Below, piece by piece: positions 24,609 to 32,491 of a stretch of DNA of 64,000 bases. The translations under genes were made by a program, and so were the position numbers. The notes under the pieces are model-generated. The model worked only from the letters and a program-made list of their open reading frames with translations, had not been told where the DNA came from and ran no database searches. Position 1 is the stretch's first letter. Each line of letters begins with the position of its first letter. Source of the stretch: Mycoplana azooxidifex (lineage in GTDB: Bacteria > Pseudomonadota > Alphaproteobacteria > Rhizobiales > Rhizobiaceae); contig NZ_JACIEE010000009.1 in the NCBI RefSeq assembly GCF_014196765.1, positions 186,001-250,000 on the forward strand, in the 5' to 3' direction.

Positions 24609-25582
24609 TCGTCTCTGGTTATCACCAAGCCTGTGATCGATGGGGCGGTGTTGGAAAACTGATGGGGGCTGCTGCGTTCCCACCAGGCCGGAAGCGCTTG
24701 GGTCGAGTTGAGGCCGGAAACTATGATCCAATGGCGGCGAGCCCAGTAGTCGCCACTTGCATCGCGATGGAGCGATTCACGAAGCTCGTCTCGATCGCTA
24801 AGGTATGTCCTCTTCGCTACCTGTTGCGCGCCCTTCGGCTCGGGGGCACCCCACTCAAGATCGATGGCCGATCCCGGTTGCTTTTCGAATAGGCAGTCCC
24901 GGAGATCATTGGAGCTGACTTGATCACTTTCGATGACTGATAGCCGACCTGCGCCGATACTGGTCAGGGCTTCGTAGGACCGGGACCACTTGGGGTTTCT
25001 GCCATTCGTATAGATCTCGGGAGTTCGAACAGGTCGATACCCTTCAGAGATCCCCAAGTCCGTGAACAGATAGCTCGCGTTGAAGATGGAAATCAGGCCA
25101 CCATCAATGAGTGATGAATGTAGCGGGCCGACGAGCGCCTCAAATTGATCGAACGGAAACTCTGCCTGGATGGAGAGCGCCACTGGGTGCTTGCAAAGCA
25201 CAGAGTGAGCGAAGATCAAATCAAATGGGCCGTTTTCCGCGATCGTTTCGGGCGTGCTGTCGAAATAGATCCCGGCGCGACGAGCGACCACATTCTTTGA
25301 GTACGGGATCGGGTCGACGTCGCATCCAAATATGGTGGCTGAAGGGAAGTACGCCCGCAGGGTCGCCACCTCCGAGCCATCGCTACAGCCGAATGACAGT
25401 ATCTTGAGGGCGCCGCCATTCATGGATGGCCCATACTTGTTTACGGCCCACGCCTGGCTGCTGCGAAAGATGGTCGGATACCGATTGTAGGACGTCGACA
25501 TCTTGTGCTGGGCGCGGTGGGCGCCCGCGCCATCGCGGCAGTCGTGTTTTCGCTTTGCTGCGGCAATGAGTTCGTCGGTCAT
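24605..25582 (-). CDS. Class I SAM-dependent methyltransferase (prophage moron)
   Basis: 325 aa from MTDELIAAAKRKHDCRDG, preceded by aaagggg; the ATG 19 codons upstream is less good. SAM-binding glycine motif ILSFGCSDGSE (~65), the acidic end of strand 2 (IFGCDVD), and a later PFDLIFAHSVLCKH motif; one domain, no transit signal. Lies on the opposite strand to the tail operon and is convergent with the spike, with lower GC than neighbours. Typical of lysogenic conversion genes that modify surface glycans or other small targets, but the substrate is unknown. Confidence 0.72.
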   Translation of the reverse strand: MTDELIAAAKRKHDCRDGAGAHRAQHKMSTSYNRYPTIFRSSQAWAVNKYGPSMNGGALKILSFGCSDGSEVATLRAYFPSATIFGCDVDPIPYSKNVVARRAGIYFDSTPETIAENGPFDLIFAHSVLCKHPVALSIQAEFPFDQFEALVGPLHSSLIDGGLISIFNASYLFTDLGISEGYRPVRTPEIYTNGRNPKWSRSYEALTSIGAGRLSVIESDQVSSNDLRDCLFEKQPGSAIDLEWGAPEPKGAQQVAKRTYLSDRDELRESLHRDASGDYWARRHWIIVSGLNSTQALPAWWERSSPHQFSNTAPSITGLVITRDD

Positions 25583-25662
25583 CTCGGCCCCTTTTACCCA
25601 CTGACCATTTGTCACAACGCGCCCGAAATTTAAAGCCAAACCATCTTCAAAAGGACATCACT

Positions 25663-26325
25663 ATGAACACGACCGTGCAGGATCTGCAGCGGCGCTTGAC
25701 CGCGCTTGGCTATAACCCTGGTCCGGCCGATGGCATCGCCGGGGCAAAGACCAAGGCCGCCGTCAGGATCTTCCAGATTGCGGAAGGCTTGGCGGTCGAT
25801 GGCATCGCTGGTCCCAAGACATGGGAGCGCCTGCGAGCCAAGGCCGCGCCGGCCGTGATCCCCGCCGGAGTGATGGCAACCAGCCCGGCCGGCCGCAAGG
25901 CTATCACCGCTCACGAGGACAATGTCCTGACGGCATATCCGGACCCGGCGACGGGCGGGGAGCCTTGGACGATCGGCGTCGGCCATACGAGTGCCGCTGG
26001 CCCCCCGAAGGTCGTCAAGGGCATGAGGATCACCGCGGCGGAAAGCGATGAAATCCTGTCGCGCGACCTCAAGACATTCGAGGCCGGCGTTCGCTCCGCC
26101 GTAAAGGTGCCGCTGAACCAGAACGAGTTCGACGCGCTCGTCTCGCTGGCCCTCAACATCGGCGTCGGCGCGTTCTCGAAATCCACGCTCGTCAAGAAGC
26201 TGAATGCCGGTGATCGGCCGGGCGCGGCCGATCAGTTCGGCGTGTGGGTTAAGGCGGCCGGCAAGACAATGCCGGGCCTCGTCAAGCGCCGTGCATCCGA
26301 ACGTACTCTTTTCCTCAAGCCCTGA
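25663..26325 (+). CDS. Endolysin: PG-binding domain plus GH24 lysozyme
   Basis: 220 aa from ATG 25663 with aaaagga upstream. Residues ~4-60: peptidoglycan-binding type 1 fold with the repeated signature GPADGIAGAKTKAAVRIFQ/AVDGIAGPKTWERL. Residues ~75-220: phage GH24 (T4-type) lysozyme; catalytic Glu85 (HEDN), Asp94 (YPDP) and Thr109 (GVGHT) are all in place. No signal peptide, so export to the wall needs a holin. Cleaves the glycan chain. Complete gene, next to the holin-like gene. Confidence 0.92.
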   Translation: MNTTVQDLQRRLTALGYNPGPADGIAGAKTKAAVRIFQIAEGLAVDGIAGPKTWERLRAKAAPAVIPAGVMATSPAGRKAITAHEDNVLTAYPDPATGGEPWTIGVGHTSAAGPPKVVKGMRITAAESDEILSRDLKTFEAGVRSAVKVPLNQNEFDALVSLALNIGVGAFSKSTLVKKLNAGDRPGAADQFGVWVKAAGKTMPGLVKRRASERTLFLKP

Positions 26326-26336
26326 AAGGACTGACC

Positions 26337-26510
26337 ATGCAGAAGATCTCGAAAGCCATCGCAGCAGCAGCCGGCGGTGCAGCAACCGGAACCATCGGCC
26401 TGCCGTTCATGCCGGAAGGCACGCCCTGGTACGGCTATCTCGCGCTCTACGCCATCACGACGCTGCTGCCGGCCGTGCTGACCTACATCGCGCCTGCGAA
26501 CAAGTCCTGA
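26337..26510 (+). CDS. Putative small holin, 57 aa
   Basis: ATG 11 bp after the endolysin stop, with aaagga upstream (ctgaaaggactgacc). Encodes MQKISKAIAAAAGGAATG... followed by two weakly separated hydrophobic stretches (AATGTIGLPFM and YGYLALYAITTLLPAVLTYIAP) and a short polar end. Size, position and membrane segments fit a class II/III holin that releases the endolysin. Family membership not proven. Confidence 0.65.
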   Translation: MQKISKAIAAAAGGAATGTIGLPFMPEGTPWYGYLALYAITTLLPAVLTYIAPANKS

Positions 26511-26716
26511 TCGGGCGGTTCGACTATCGCGAGCAGCTTCTCGCGATCACGGATACCCTGCTGGTAGAGGCTGAGCAGTTGCTTGGCCAGAGCGAATGCT
26601 GGCTCGCTCTCAGCCACGATTTGCCGTTGCCGGCACACTTCGTCGAACACGTCCCCCAGCATCGAGAGACCTGCAGGATCGATGAAGCCTTCATTCGGAA
26701 GGTGACGATGGATCAT
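26483..26716 (-). CDS. Small conserved rhizobial hypothetical protein, 77 aa
   Basis: MIHRHLPNEGFIDPAGLSMLGDVFDEVCRQRQIV...ALAKQLLSLYQQGIRDREKLLAI. Opposite strand, overlapping the end of the holin-like gene by 28 bp. The FDPxxLxxLGxVFDEVC pattern recurs, as I recall, in many Rhizobiales chromosomes and prophages. Helical, cytoplasmic, function unknown. A GC-rich dyad (CGGGGCG...CGCCCCG, 26733-26757) lies just upstream of its start and could be an operator or a hairpin in the leader. Confidence 0.55.
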   Translation of the reverse strand: MIHRHLPNEGFIDPAGLSMLGDVFDEVCRQRQIVAESEPAFALAKQLLSLYQQGIRDREKLLAIVEPPDQDLFAGAM

Positions 26717-26823
26717 GACGTTTCTCCCTCTTCGGGGCGTCAGCCCGTGGCGCCCCGAAAAACGATACTAAGATGGAAATTCGTGTCGCGGGCGTCAATA
26801 TCCCGTGACAACCAGGAGCAGAC

Positions 26824-27195
26824 ATGTCGCCAAATGAGGATGCCTATGTACACCGTCAGCTTGGCGAACTCGCGGAGGGTATGCGCGGGTTGCAGCAATC
26901 CATGCAGCGGATGGAGAAAAGTGGCCGGCGATCGGAGGACAAGTCCGACGCGAGCCGGGCGGTAGTCCACAAGCGAATGGACGAACTGGTCTCGCGCGTC
27001 GGCACTCTCGAGGCGGTTTCGTCGGAGATAAAAGAAGACGTCTCCGAGATGAAGCCGGTCACCGACGATGTGAAGCGCTGGAAGCTGATGGGGATCGGCG
27101 CACTCGGCGTGATCGGCATCGGCGGGATGGTGCTCGGCGTCACCTTCGCCGATGCGGTCAGGCGAATTGGCATGGTGATCATCGGCAAAGGATGA
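26824..27195 (+). CDS. DUF1515-like phage membrane protein
   Basis: 123 aa. Residues 1-90 are a charged coiled coil (LGELAEGMRGLQQSMQRMEKSGRR...MDELVSRVGTLEAVSSEIKEDVSEMKPVTDDVKRW), then a C-terminal membrane segment GIGALGVIGIGGMVLGVTFADAV. This is the layout of DUF1515 proteins in rhizobial prophages, near lysis genes. Role could be spanin-like or a second holin; not established. Confidence 0.7.
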   Translation: MSPNEDAYVHRQLGELAEGMRGLQQSMQRMEKSGRRSEDKSDASRAVVHKRMDELVSRVGTLEAVSSEIKEDVSEMKPVTDDVKRWKLMGIGALGVIGIGGMVLGVTFADAVRRIGMVIIGKG

Positions 27196-27348
27196 AACGG
27201 CTCGGCCGCGCCAATGGGGGACCGCGGCGGCGGCTTGCGGTTGACCTCATATTGGCGAGACGATAGATCTCGCCAAAATCCACCGCTCGGCGTTTTCTTT
27301 CGGGGTGGTCCGGGTCACAGTGTATCGGAAGTAGTCGTAGTGGCGGTC

Positions 27349-28446
27349 ATGAGGGACTCCAAGAATGTCGAGCCGGTCGGAGCGCCGGACACCCAGCCGA
27401 AAGCATCGCCGTACATGCGTCTTCCCGACCGCCAGTTCTGGTCGAAGGCGGTGCAGCCGGCCGATTTCAAGTCGGTGGAGAACATCTATACGAAGAAGTT
27501 CTCGATCGAAGGCTTGGACACTGCCACCGCCGGAAGCTGTTTCGCCCAGCATGTGGCGAAGAACCTGAAGCTGAACGGCTATACGGTTCTCGACCTCGAG
27601 CCGGGCCTGCCCTCCGTCGCCGGCATGGTGGCAAAGCGGTTCGGCTATGACACCTATTCCGCGCGCTACGGCAATATCTATACCACAAGGCGCCTTCGCC
27701 AGCTTGCGGAGGAGGCGGCGGGCCTGATGAAGCCGGATGCCGACGATCTCGTCTGGAGCCGGGCGAACCGCTACTGGGACGCTCTGCGACCCAGCGTCGA
27801 GCCGAAGGGGCTCGCTTCACCTCAAGAGGTGCTCCTGCAGCGCGCGGACCACGTTTCGCGTGTCCGGCGGCTCCTGGAAAGGGCCAAGCTCTTCGTCTTC
27901 ACGTTCGGGCTTACGGAAGCCTGGATGAGCAGGCGCTCCGGTCTCGTCTATGCGCAGGCGCCCGGCACGCCGATCGAAGGGCGCTTGGTCGGTTCCTATG
28001 ACGAGAGCGCGCATGCCTTCGTGAACTTCCGCGTCCAGGACGTCTACGACGATTTTGTCGCGTTTCGGAAGATTGCGCACAGCTTCAACCCGGAGATGAA
28101 GTTCCTGGTGACCGTCTCTCCGGTGCCGCTTGCCGTGTCCGCGGTCGATACGCATGTGCTCGCGGCCACTGTTCGATCCAAGGCTGTCCTTCGTGCCGCC
28201 GCTGCGCAGCTCTACGAGGATTTTGCCGACGTCGACTATTTCCCCTCCTTCGAACTGCTGAGCACGCCATTTCTCGGAGCGGCGCGTTTCGAGGAGGACA
28301 AGCGCGAGGTTCAGCCGAGGGCCGTCGCCATGGTCATGCGGCACTTCTTTAGCGAGCATCCGCCGCTGGACGGCAAGCGTCTGCGCACCGCGTCGCAAGA
28401 GGATGTTGTTTGCGAGGAAGCACTCCTGAAGGCGTTTTCGAAATAA
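27349..28446 (+). CDS. GSCFA-domain protein (SGNH-like)
   Basis: 365 aa from the ATG at 27349; the frame is open upstream to 27214 but that part is not protein-like. The diagnostic TAGSCFAQH motif lies at residues ~62-70, with FTFGLTEAWMS (~190-200), KFLVTVSPVPLAVSA (~255) and the final HFFSEHPP block. GSCFA enzymes are SGNH-hydrolase relatives thought to act on acyl groups of polysaccharides; here the prophage copy pairs with the next gene. No signal peptide. Likely a lysogenic conversion gene, with the substrate inferred only by family. Confidence 0.82.
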   Translation: MRDSKNVEPVGAPDTQPKASPYMRLPDRQFWSKAVQPADFKSVENIYTKKFSIEGLDTATAGSCFAQHVAKNLKLNGYTVLDLEPGLPSVAGMVAKRFGYDTYSARYGNIYTTRRLRQLAEEAAGLMKPDADDLVWSRANRYWDALRPSVEPKGLASPQEVLLQRADHVSRVRRLLERAKLFVFTFGLTEAWMSRRSGLVYAQAPGTPIEGRLVGSYDESAHAFVNFRVQDVYDDFVAFRKIAHSFNPEMKFLVTVSPVPLAVSAVDTHVLAATVRSKAVLRAAAAQLYEDFADVDYFPSFELLSTPFLGAARFEEDKREVQPRAVAMVMRHFFSEHPPLDGKRLRTASQEDVVCEEALLKAFSK

Positions 28447-29225
28447 TGTCTCTCAATATCTGTATTCTCGGCAATTCCCACATGGCGGCCTTCAAATTGG
28501 CCTGGGAGGCGATCAAGCAGGACTATCCCGACGTCAGGATCACCTTTTTCGGCGGGATCAAGGGCGTCGTCAGCCGCCTGCACGTCGAGGACGGTGCGAT
28601 CGTGCCCGACAATGACCGCGTCCGCGAGTCGCTTCTTTGGACCTCCGGCGGCCTCGATCGGATTACCGGCGACTATGACGCCTTCCTGCTGATCGGCATG
28701 GGGCTGAGCTACGAACGTCTCGTGCACATGTTCAAGAACCACCGGCTGCCGGACATGATCGAGACCCTGAAGCATAGCGTTCAGCCCATATCCGAGTCGT
28801 ACCTGCGGGCCGCGACCGAGTACTTCTATTCCGCTTCGGGCGCCGTCCAGAATGTCGAGCATGTGCACGCGATCACGTCCGCGCCTGTCTTCTACATTCC
28901 TTGCCCCCTCGTCAGCGAACGCGCCCTCGACGACGCGTCCTACGCCTATTGGCGGTTCGTCAAGGGTCGCGACTATATGATGAATGTCTACAACTCGATG
29001 CTCGACAGGTTGCGGGAGCACTGCACCGTCGCTCCCCAGCCCGAGGAGACGGTCGTCGACGGCATATTCACGAAGGGCAAGTATTGCGTGGGCGCCGTCA
29101 GGCTCGAAAAGGGGCTGGACCGGGCGCACGACGTTCGCGACTACGTCCATATGAATGCTGAGTTCGGCGAGATCTCCTTGCGAGACGCGCTCGCGATCAT
29201 ACGCAAGGCTCTGCCGGACCGCTAG
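28446..29225 (+). CDS. SGNH-fold-like protein, partner of GSCFA gene
   Basis: 259 aa from ATG 28446, whose first base is the last base of the GSCFA stop (TAATG), so translation is coupled. Starts with MSLNICILGNSHMAAFKLAW: strand-GNSH, a block I seen in SGNH-like polysaccharide enzymes, followed by DAFLLIGMGLSYERL. A final His block (DYVHMNAEFGEI, residue ~236-247) could supply the catalytic Asp/His. Works probably with the GSCFA protein on surface-sugar acylation. No experimental anchor. Confidence 0.6.
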   Translation: MSLNICILGNSHMAAFKLAWEAIKQDYPDVRITFFGGIKGVVSRLHVEDGAIVPDNDRVRESLLWTSGGLDRITGDYDAFLLIGMGLSYERLVHMFKNHRLPDMIETLKHSVQPISESYLRAATEYFYSASGAVQNVEHVHAITSAPVFYIPCPLVSERALDDASYAYWRFVKGRDYMMNVYNSMLDRLREHCTVAPQPEETVVDGIFTKGKYCVGAVRLEKGLDRAHDVRDYVHMNAEFGEISLRDALAIIRKALPDR

Positions 29226-29314
29226 AGCGCCTGCCACACATGCCCTACCATGCTCGCCAGCGCCAGTAGAATGCATGCAACCAGCATCGCGTAGAGCCAC
29301 CACGGATCGCGCAT
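29222..29314 (-). CDS. Tiny membrane protein, 30 aa
   Basis: ATG at 29314 with ggagg 6 bases upstream; encodes MRDPWWLYAMLVACILLALASM..., one membrane helix with a short polar end. Convergent with the SGNH-like gene, stops overlap by 4 bp. Too short for routine gene finding. The RBS and hydrophobic design support expression, no function known. A hairpin (ccggcgg-N5-ccgccgg, 29343-29361) sits upstream. Confidence 0.4.
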   Translation of the reverse strand: MRDPWWLYAMLVACILLALASMVGHVWQAL

Positions 29315-29552
29315 CGCACCCTCCGCCTCGGCCCAAAAAGAACCGGCGGATTTGCCGCCGGCAGTTAAGTTCAGGCACGCATCAGAACGAGGATATTTCA
29401 CCAAACTGAAAAAGGCTCGTCAACCCTGCGAATCGGCACGCAAGCTGGCCCAGCGGGACCGCTAGATGCATGCCCCGGCCACACTCTCCACCGCAAACGA
29501 ATCGACTTTCTCCCGAAAGCATGCTCTTCAACCCTGAATAGGGGAGAAGAAA

Positions 29553-29861
29553 ATGTCGCGGAAAGCAGTGAGCCAGTTCATCATAGTCCCGCCTACGAGA
29601 CGGGTGGAAGAATTTATCGGCGCCCAGGACCGCTTCTCAGTATACCTTTCGGACCACTTCCCCGGCTATGAATTCCGTATCGCGGGAAACTCCCCGTTCA
29701 GGAGCGACGACTTTCAGGTGGTTCCGATCATGGGAGGCGAGAGCAAACAGTCGAATCCGGATGGCGGGTTCGAGATGCGGATCCCGCCCGAGCGCGTTGT
29801 CCTCGAAGAAATAGTACAGGTCTGCCGCAGCTTCGACGTTTCGAAGAGCCGATTATCGTAG
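29553..29861 (+). CDS. Hypothetical protein, 102 aa
   Basis: Starts MSRKAVSQFIIVPPTRRVEEFIGAQDRFSVYLSDHFPGYEFRIAG, preceded by ggggagaag 5-8 bases upstream. Compact alpha/beta composition with one cysteine; the region FSVYLSDHFPGYEF...FQVVPIMGGES looks like a globular small domain. Not recognised. The 238-bp stretch before it (29315-29552) holds only the hairpin and the gene's own leader. Confidence 0.5.
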   Translation: MSRKAVSQFIIVPPTRRVEEFIGAQDRFSVYLSDHFPGYEFRIAGNSPFRSDDFQVVPIMGGESKQSNPDGGFEMRIPPERVVLEEIVQVCRSFDVSKSRLS

Positions 29862-29886
29862 TTCGTAGAGCCACATAGATCGCGCC

Positions 29887-30003
29887 TCAAATCAGACCCG
29901 CCCTTCGCTTCCGCATGAATTCCTCGTGAGCGAGAATATCCGCGACGTCATGTTGGGTCATGCCGAAGTGCCTTCCCGCCATCGCGTCGTTATTCGCCGC
30001 CAC
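29887..30003 (-). CDS. Possible 38-aa ORF
   Basis: GTG start; encodes VAANNDAMAGRHFGMTQHDVAD... ending MRKRRAGLI. Composition and codon use look protein-like (helix-turn-like GMTQHDVADILAHEEF), but there is no clear ribosome binding site. The rest of the 286-bp gap 29862-30147 shows nothing certain. Confidence 0.3.
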   Translation of the reverse strand: MAANNDAMAGRHFGMTQHDVADILAHEEFMRKRRAGLI

Positions 30004-30147
30004 AATGTGCCATCATGAGGGGACTTGATCCATGTGGGACGGCGCGCGGCTCGCCCTGTCGCTCACTGTAGATGTTCCATTTTCGTTCTCGCTGTGGCAT
30101 GACTTCATGGAGGCATGCGGCCCGACGAAAACAAGAGGAACCAGCCA

Positions 30148-30396
30148 ATGGCTCGACGATCTTCCCGACACCTGGAAATGTACGGCAGTGAGCGCGAAAA
30201 GTTCATGCGCGCAGCGACCGTGCTGCATGGCGCGCTTCAGGACATATGCAGGGAACTGACAACATCCGGAGACGACTACAAGGCGTTGAGCGCTCTCAGC
30301 CAGTCTGTGTGCGAAGCGATTACGCAGGTCACGGGCGATGCCCCGCCATGGGCGCAATCTTCCGCTGCGAGCAGCAACGGACCGCGCTCGGCGTAG
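30148..30396 (+). CDS. Small hypothetical protein, 82 aa
   Basis: From MARRSSRHLEMYGSEREKFMRAATVLHGALQDICRELTTSGDDYKALSALSQSVCEAITQVTGD; aagaggaacc lies upstream, preferring this start to 30115. All-helical small protein with two cysteines, no family known. A strong hairpin follows the stop. Confidence 0.5.
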   Translation: MARRSSRHLEMYGSEREKFMRAATVLHGALQDICRELTTSGDDYKALSALSQSVCEAITQVTGDAPPWAQSSAASSNGPRSA

Positions 30397-30407
30397 TTTC
30401 GGCCCCA

Positions 30408-30436
30408 GCGGGCGGAACTAAAGCGGTTCTGCCCGC
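30408..30436 (+). terminator. Strong hairpin after the 82-aa gene
   Basis: 11-base arms gcgggcggaac / gttctgcccgc (one G-U pair) with a 7-base loop. There is no U-run, so it is either a rho-assisted terminator or a stabilising hairpin; it also separates the convergent 78-aa gene. Confidence 0.45.
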
Positions 30437-30478
30437 CCCTCCGCGATCAGTCAAAACTTGGTCAGGTTTATCCAGCTT

Positions 30479-30715
30479 CTACGCAGCCAGCTCACCGATC
30501 TCGCCGAACTGCACTAGCAGTCTGGGACTGCTCATGTCGCCGCTTTCCATATCGACCTGAACTGCGTACGCGGCGACACCGATGTGACGCGGCGCCATTG
30601 CTGCGGCCACCTTCTCGGCGCCGGCGGCCGTTGACGCGGCGCGCATCTCGCCGGGCGCTAGGCCTCCGCGAACGCGCCTGAACGGAAGGACGATATATTT
30701 CTCAGCCATTGCCAT
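30479..30715 (-). CDS. SOS-controlled 78-aa prophage protein, copy 1
   Basis: MAMAEKYIVLPFRRVRGGLAPGEMRAASTAAGAEK...; ATG with gaggtg upstream. 72 of 78 residues identical to the gene at 32492-32728. Basic N-terminus, a helix with Ala-rich APGEMRAAS...AEKVAAAM, then a beta part (IGVAAYAVQVDMESGDMSSPRLLVQFGEI). Not recognised. Its promoter (30740-30768) is overlapped by a LexA-type box, so it should be induced by DNA damage. Candidate roles: anti-repressor or induction switch; inference only. Confidence 0.7.
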   Translation of the reverse strand: MAMAEKYIVLPFRRVRGGLAPGEMRAASTAAGAEKVAAAMAPRHIGVAAYAVQVDMESGDMSSPRLLVQFGEIGELAA

Positions 30716-30733
30716 CGGATCACCTCTTCATTT

Positions 30734-30768
30734 GTTCTATAAATGTTCTCGTTGTCGAGGTATGTCAA
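30734..30768 (-). promoter_or_regulatory. Promoter with LexA box, 78-aa gene copy 1
   Basis: Minus strand: -35 TTGACA (30763-30768), 17-bp spacer, -10 CATTTA (30740-30745). GTTC-N7-GTTC at 30734-30748 covers the -10, the textbook position for a LexA operator in alphaproteobacteria. ATG is 18 bp downstream of the box. Confidence 0.75.
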
Positions 30769-30966
30769 TGGCCGGCCAATCGCAGCGTTTGTGGGACGCC
30801 GAAGAAAAATAGCATAGGGATATCAATGCCAGATTTTCTGCCCCACAAATGCGCAAGCCATTGGGATTGAAGCCTTTGCGGAGAACTCTTCTGTCTCGAA
30901 CGCCGCAATCACATATAACGAAGAAGGCTTTCCCTCACCGCTTCGTCGCCAGCTCCGAACTATGTA

Positions 30967-31527
30967 TCAGCTGTCTGCGGGGTCGGTGATCGAAGCCAGT
31001 CGGTAAACAATCTGAGCAGAAGCTATGACGAGAAGAATCGAATACACCAGAAAAAAGTGCCCTATAAAAGACCCAGTCGCAGCTAGGTAGAAAAACGCAG
31101 CCTCAGGATACTCGAAGTATGGAGAAGTTATCTCCATGAGATCCACCAGCCATCTTCCACTATAGAGAACACCCCACACCAGACAAATCACCTGAACCAT
31201 GATAAAATGAAAAAAAGTGGCATTAATTTCATCAAGATAGCTTATATTTCGACTATTCTTTACCAGCTTCAGCGCGCGCTTCAAACGCCCCGTCATAAGA
31301 CTGAAAAGCAACGCATACGTTCCCAGACTAAACCCCAAAAGGCTTGGCACAAGTGACTGGCTCAAAGGAAGCCAGTCGGGGCTTATCCAATGACTGTAGC
31401 TTATCGCGGTAATGATAATGGAGAGGAGGAATAGCGGTGATGACACCGTGTCCGCCCAACCACCATAGGCATGGAAGTAGCGTTGCAGTGAGCGCTTGAA
31501 GGCAATGAGTTGACTTTTAGCGGACAC
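30967..31527 (-). CDS. Four-helix membrane protein of two-gene cassette
   Basis: 186 aa from a GTG that shares its first base with the upstream TAG (TAGTG), so it is translated with the DUF4747-like gene. Four membrane segments at about 29-47, 57-80, 105-128 and 142-172; N- and C-termini polar. Between helices 2 and 3 a basic loop (MTGRLKRALKLVKNSRN). Clearly AT-richer than the prophage around it. No family recognised; the layout (soluble partner plus small multi-spanning protein) is that of membrane-targeting abortive infection or superinfection-exclusion effectors. That role is a hypothesis. Confidence 0.65.
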   Translation of the reverse strand: MSAKSQLIAFKRSLQRYFHAYGGWADTVSSPLFLLSIIITAISYSHWISPDWLPLSQSLVPSLLGFSLGTYALLFSLMTGRLKRALKLVKNSRNISYLDEINATFFHFIMVQVICLVWGVLYSGRWLVDLMEITSPYFEYPEAAFFYLAATGSFIGHFFLVYSILLVIASAQIVYRLASITDPADS

Positions 31528-32393
31528 TAGTTTCCGTCTGCCCCCTCTGTAACTAGACGTGTGAACGCCTGACTCTCAGTCGTTAGGTCTGGATCATATC
31601 TATCCTGCAAGACGCGCGGAATTTCGCTGGTAGACATTCGGACGCTAGCACCATCATTTCGGCCTGCGACTTCGACGTCGCCATTCTCCAGTGCAGCGTC
31701 GCTCAACGTATTGATATCGGGAGTTGGCACCAACGACTCGCCAGGCTCTGCGTGGTATGTAATGGAGAGTTTCTTAGCGTGCGACTCCGCTAGATGTGCT
31801 TCAATTTGCGCCTCGAAGTCGTCTGATAAAATGTCCGCGTTTGGCTTCATTATTGTAATGGTAATACGATCAATCCTGTCCAATTTGAATAGCTTTTTAA
31901 GCCCATCCTTACTCTGTACCAATGTGATATTTGCGTAATTATATTTCTCAGTCATTTCTATTGACTGCGCCAAAGAATTAAAGAACAGCAACCCCTGAGA
32001 AGGCGTTAGAACCTTACCTCTTGAGTAGTTTTGGACATAAATTTTATGCCGATTGATGTCAAAGTGAAACAAAAATTGGGCTGAATTCGGGTGCAGGTTT
32101 TCTGGAATGCTAACTTGTGATACCTGCGTGTCCGTAGCCTCAGAAAGTTTTTCTGTATCAAACCAATCACCGTCAATCTCCACAACGACGAATGTTGTTA
32201 TGGTCCCAGTGATTATGCCGCGATCCGCTCTACTTCTATCAAGGAAAGAAATAATACCGTGCCGATCGCCGTGCAGGCGAATGATCCTCTTCAGATCATA
32301 AGCATCCTTGATGAACGAACTGTAGATTTCAGGGCTGTGTGGATGCAGCCTGATGTTGAGAATAGAAGACGATATCTTAATTTTGCGCGCCAT
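31527..32393 (-). CDS. DUF4747-like soluble protein of two-gene cassette
   Basis: 288 aa from MARKIKISSSILNIRLHPHSPEIYSSF; gaggggaaa lies just upstream, better than the start at 32417. The opening ...ILNIRLHPHSPEIY, the ITTFVVVEIDGDWFD strand and the phrase RITITIMKPNAD resemble DUF4747 proteins as I remember them. The C-terminal ~70 residues are acidic/Ser/Thr-rich and probably flexible. Low GC and atypical codons versus neighbours point to separate acquisition. First gene of the pair; likely sensor or regulator of the membrane protein. Function unknown. Confidence 0.6.
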   Translation of the reverse strand: MARKIKISSSILNIRLHPHSPEIYSSFIKDAYDLKRIIRLHGDRHGIISFLDRSRADRGIITGTITTFVVVEIDGDWFDTEKLSEATDTQVSQVSIPENLHPNSAQFLFHFDINRHKIYVQNYSRGKVLTPSQGLLFFNSLAQSIEMTEKYNYANITLVQSKDGLKKLFKLDRIDRITITIMKPNADILSDDFEAQIEAHLAESHAKKLSITYHAEPGESLVPTPDINTLSDAALENGDVEVAGRNDGASVRMSTSEIPRVLQDRYDPDLTTESQAFTRLVTEGADGN

Positions 32394-32491
32394 TTTCCCC
32401 TCACCGGCGAGTTTCACGCGCTGTTATAACGGGTTGCGTGAGTTTGGGAAGCCCCACCACAGGTGGTTGGATGGCGCAGGGAAGTGTCGAC

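Larger units (their letters stand above)
30479..30901. repeat. Long direct repeat, left copy
   Basis: Contains the 78-aa gene, its SOS promoter and a block at 30863-30901 (starts gggattgaagcctttgcgg) that matches 32897-32935 in 37 of 39 bases. The segment between promoter and block has diverged and differs in length between copies. The repeats face the same way and flank the AT-rich cassette. Confidence 0.8.

Noticed and set aside
14219-26510. Functional contractile tailocin
   Set aside because: Only the end of the sheath gene is present, and no divergent promoters are visible at the joint; without a sheath elsewhere it cannot contract.
26733-26757. GC-rich dyad as terminator
   Set aside because: 7-bp arms are clear but no T-run follows in either direction that would end a known gene; kept only as a note with the 77-aa gene.
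27560-27577. Possible LexA box in the GSCFA gene (two GAAC close together)
   Set aside because: Spacing is eight bases, not seven, and it lies inside a coding region.
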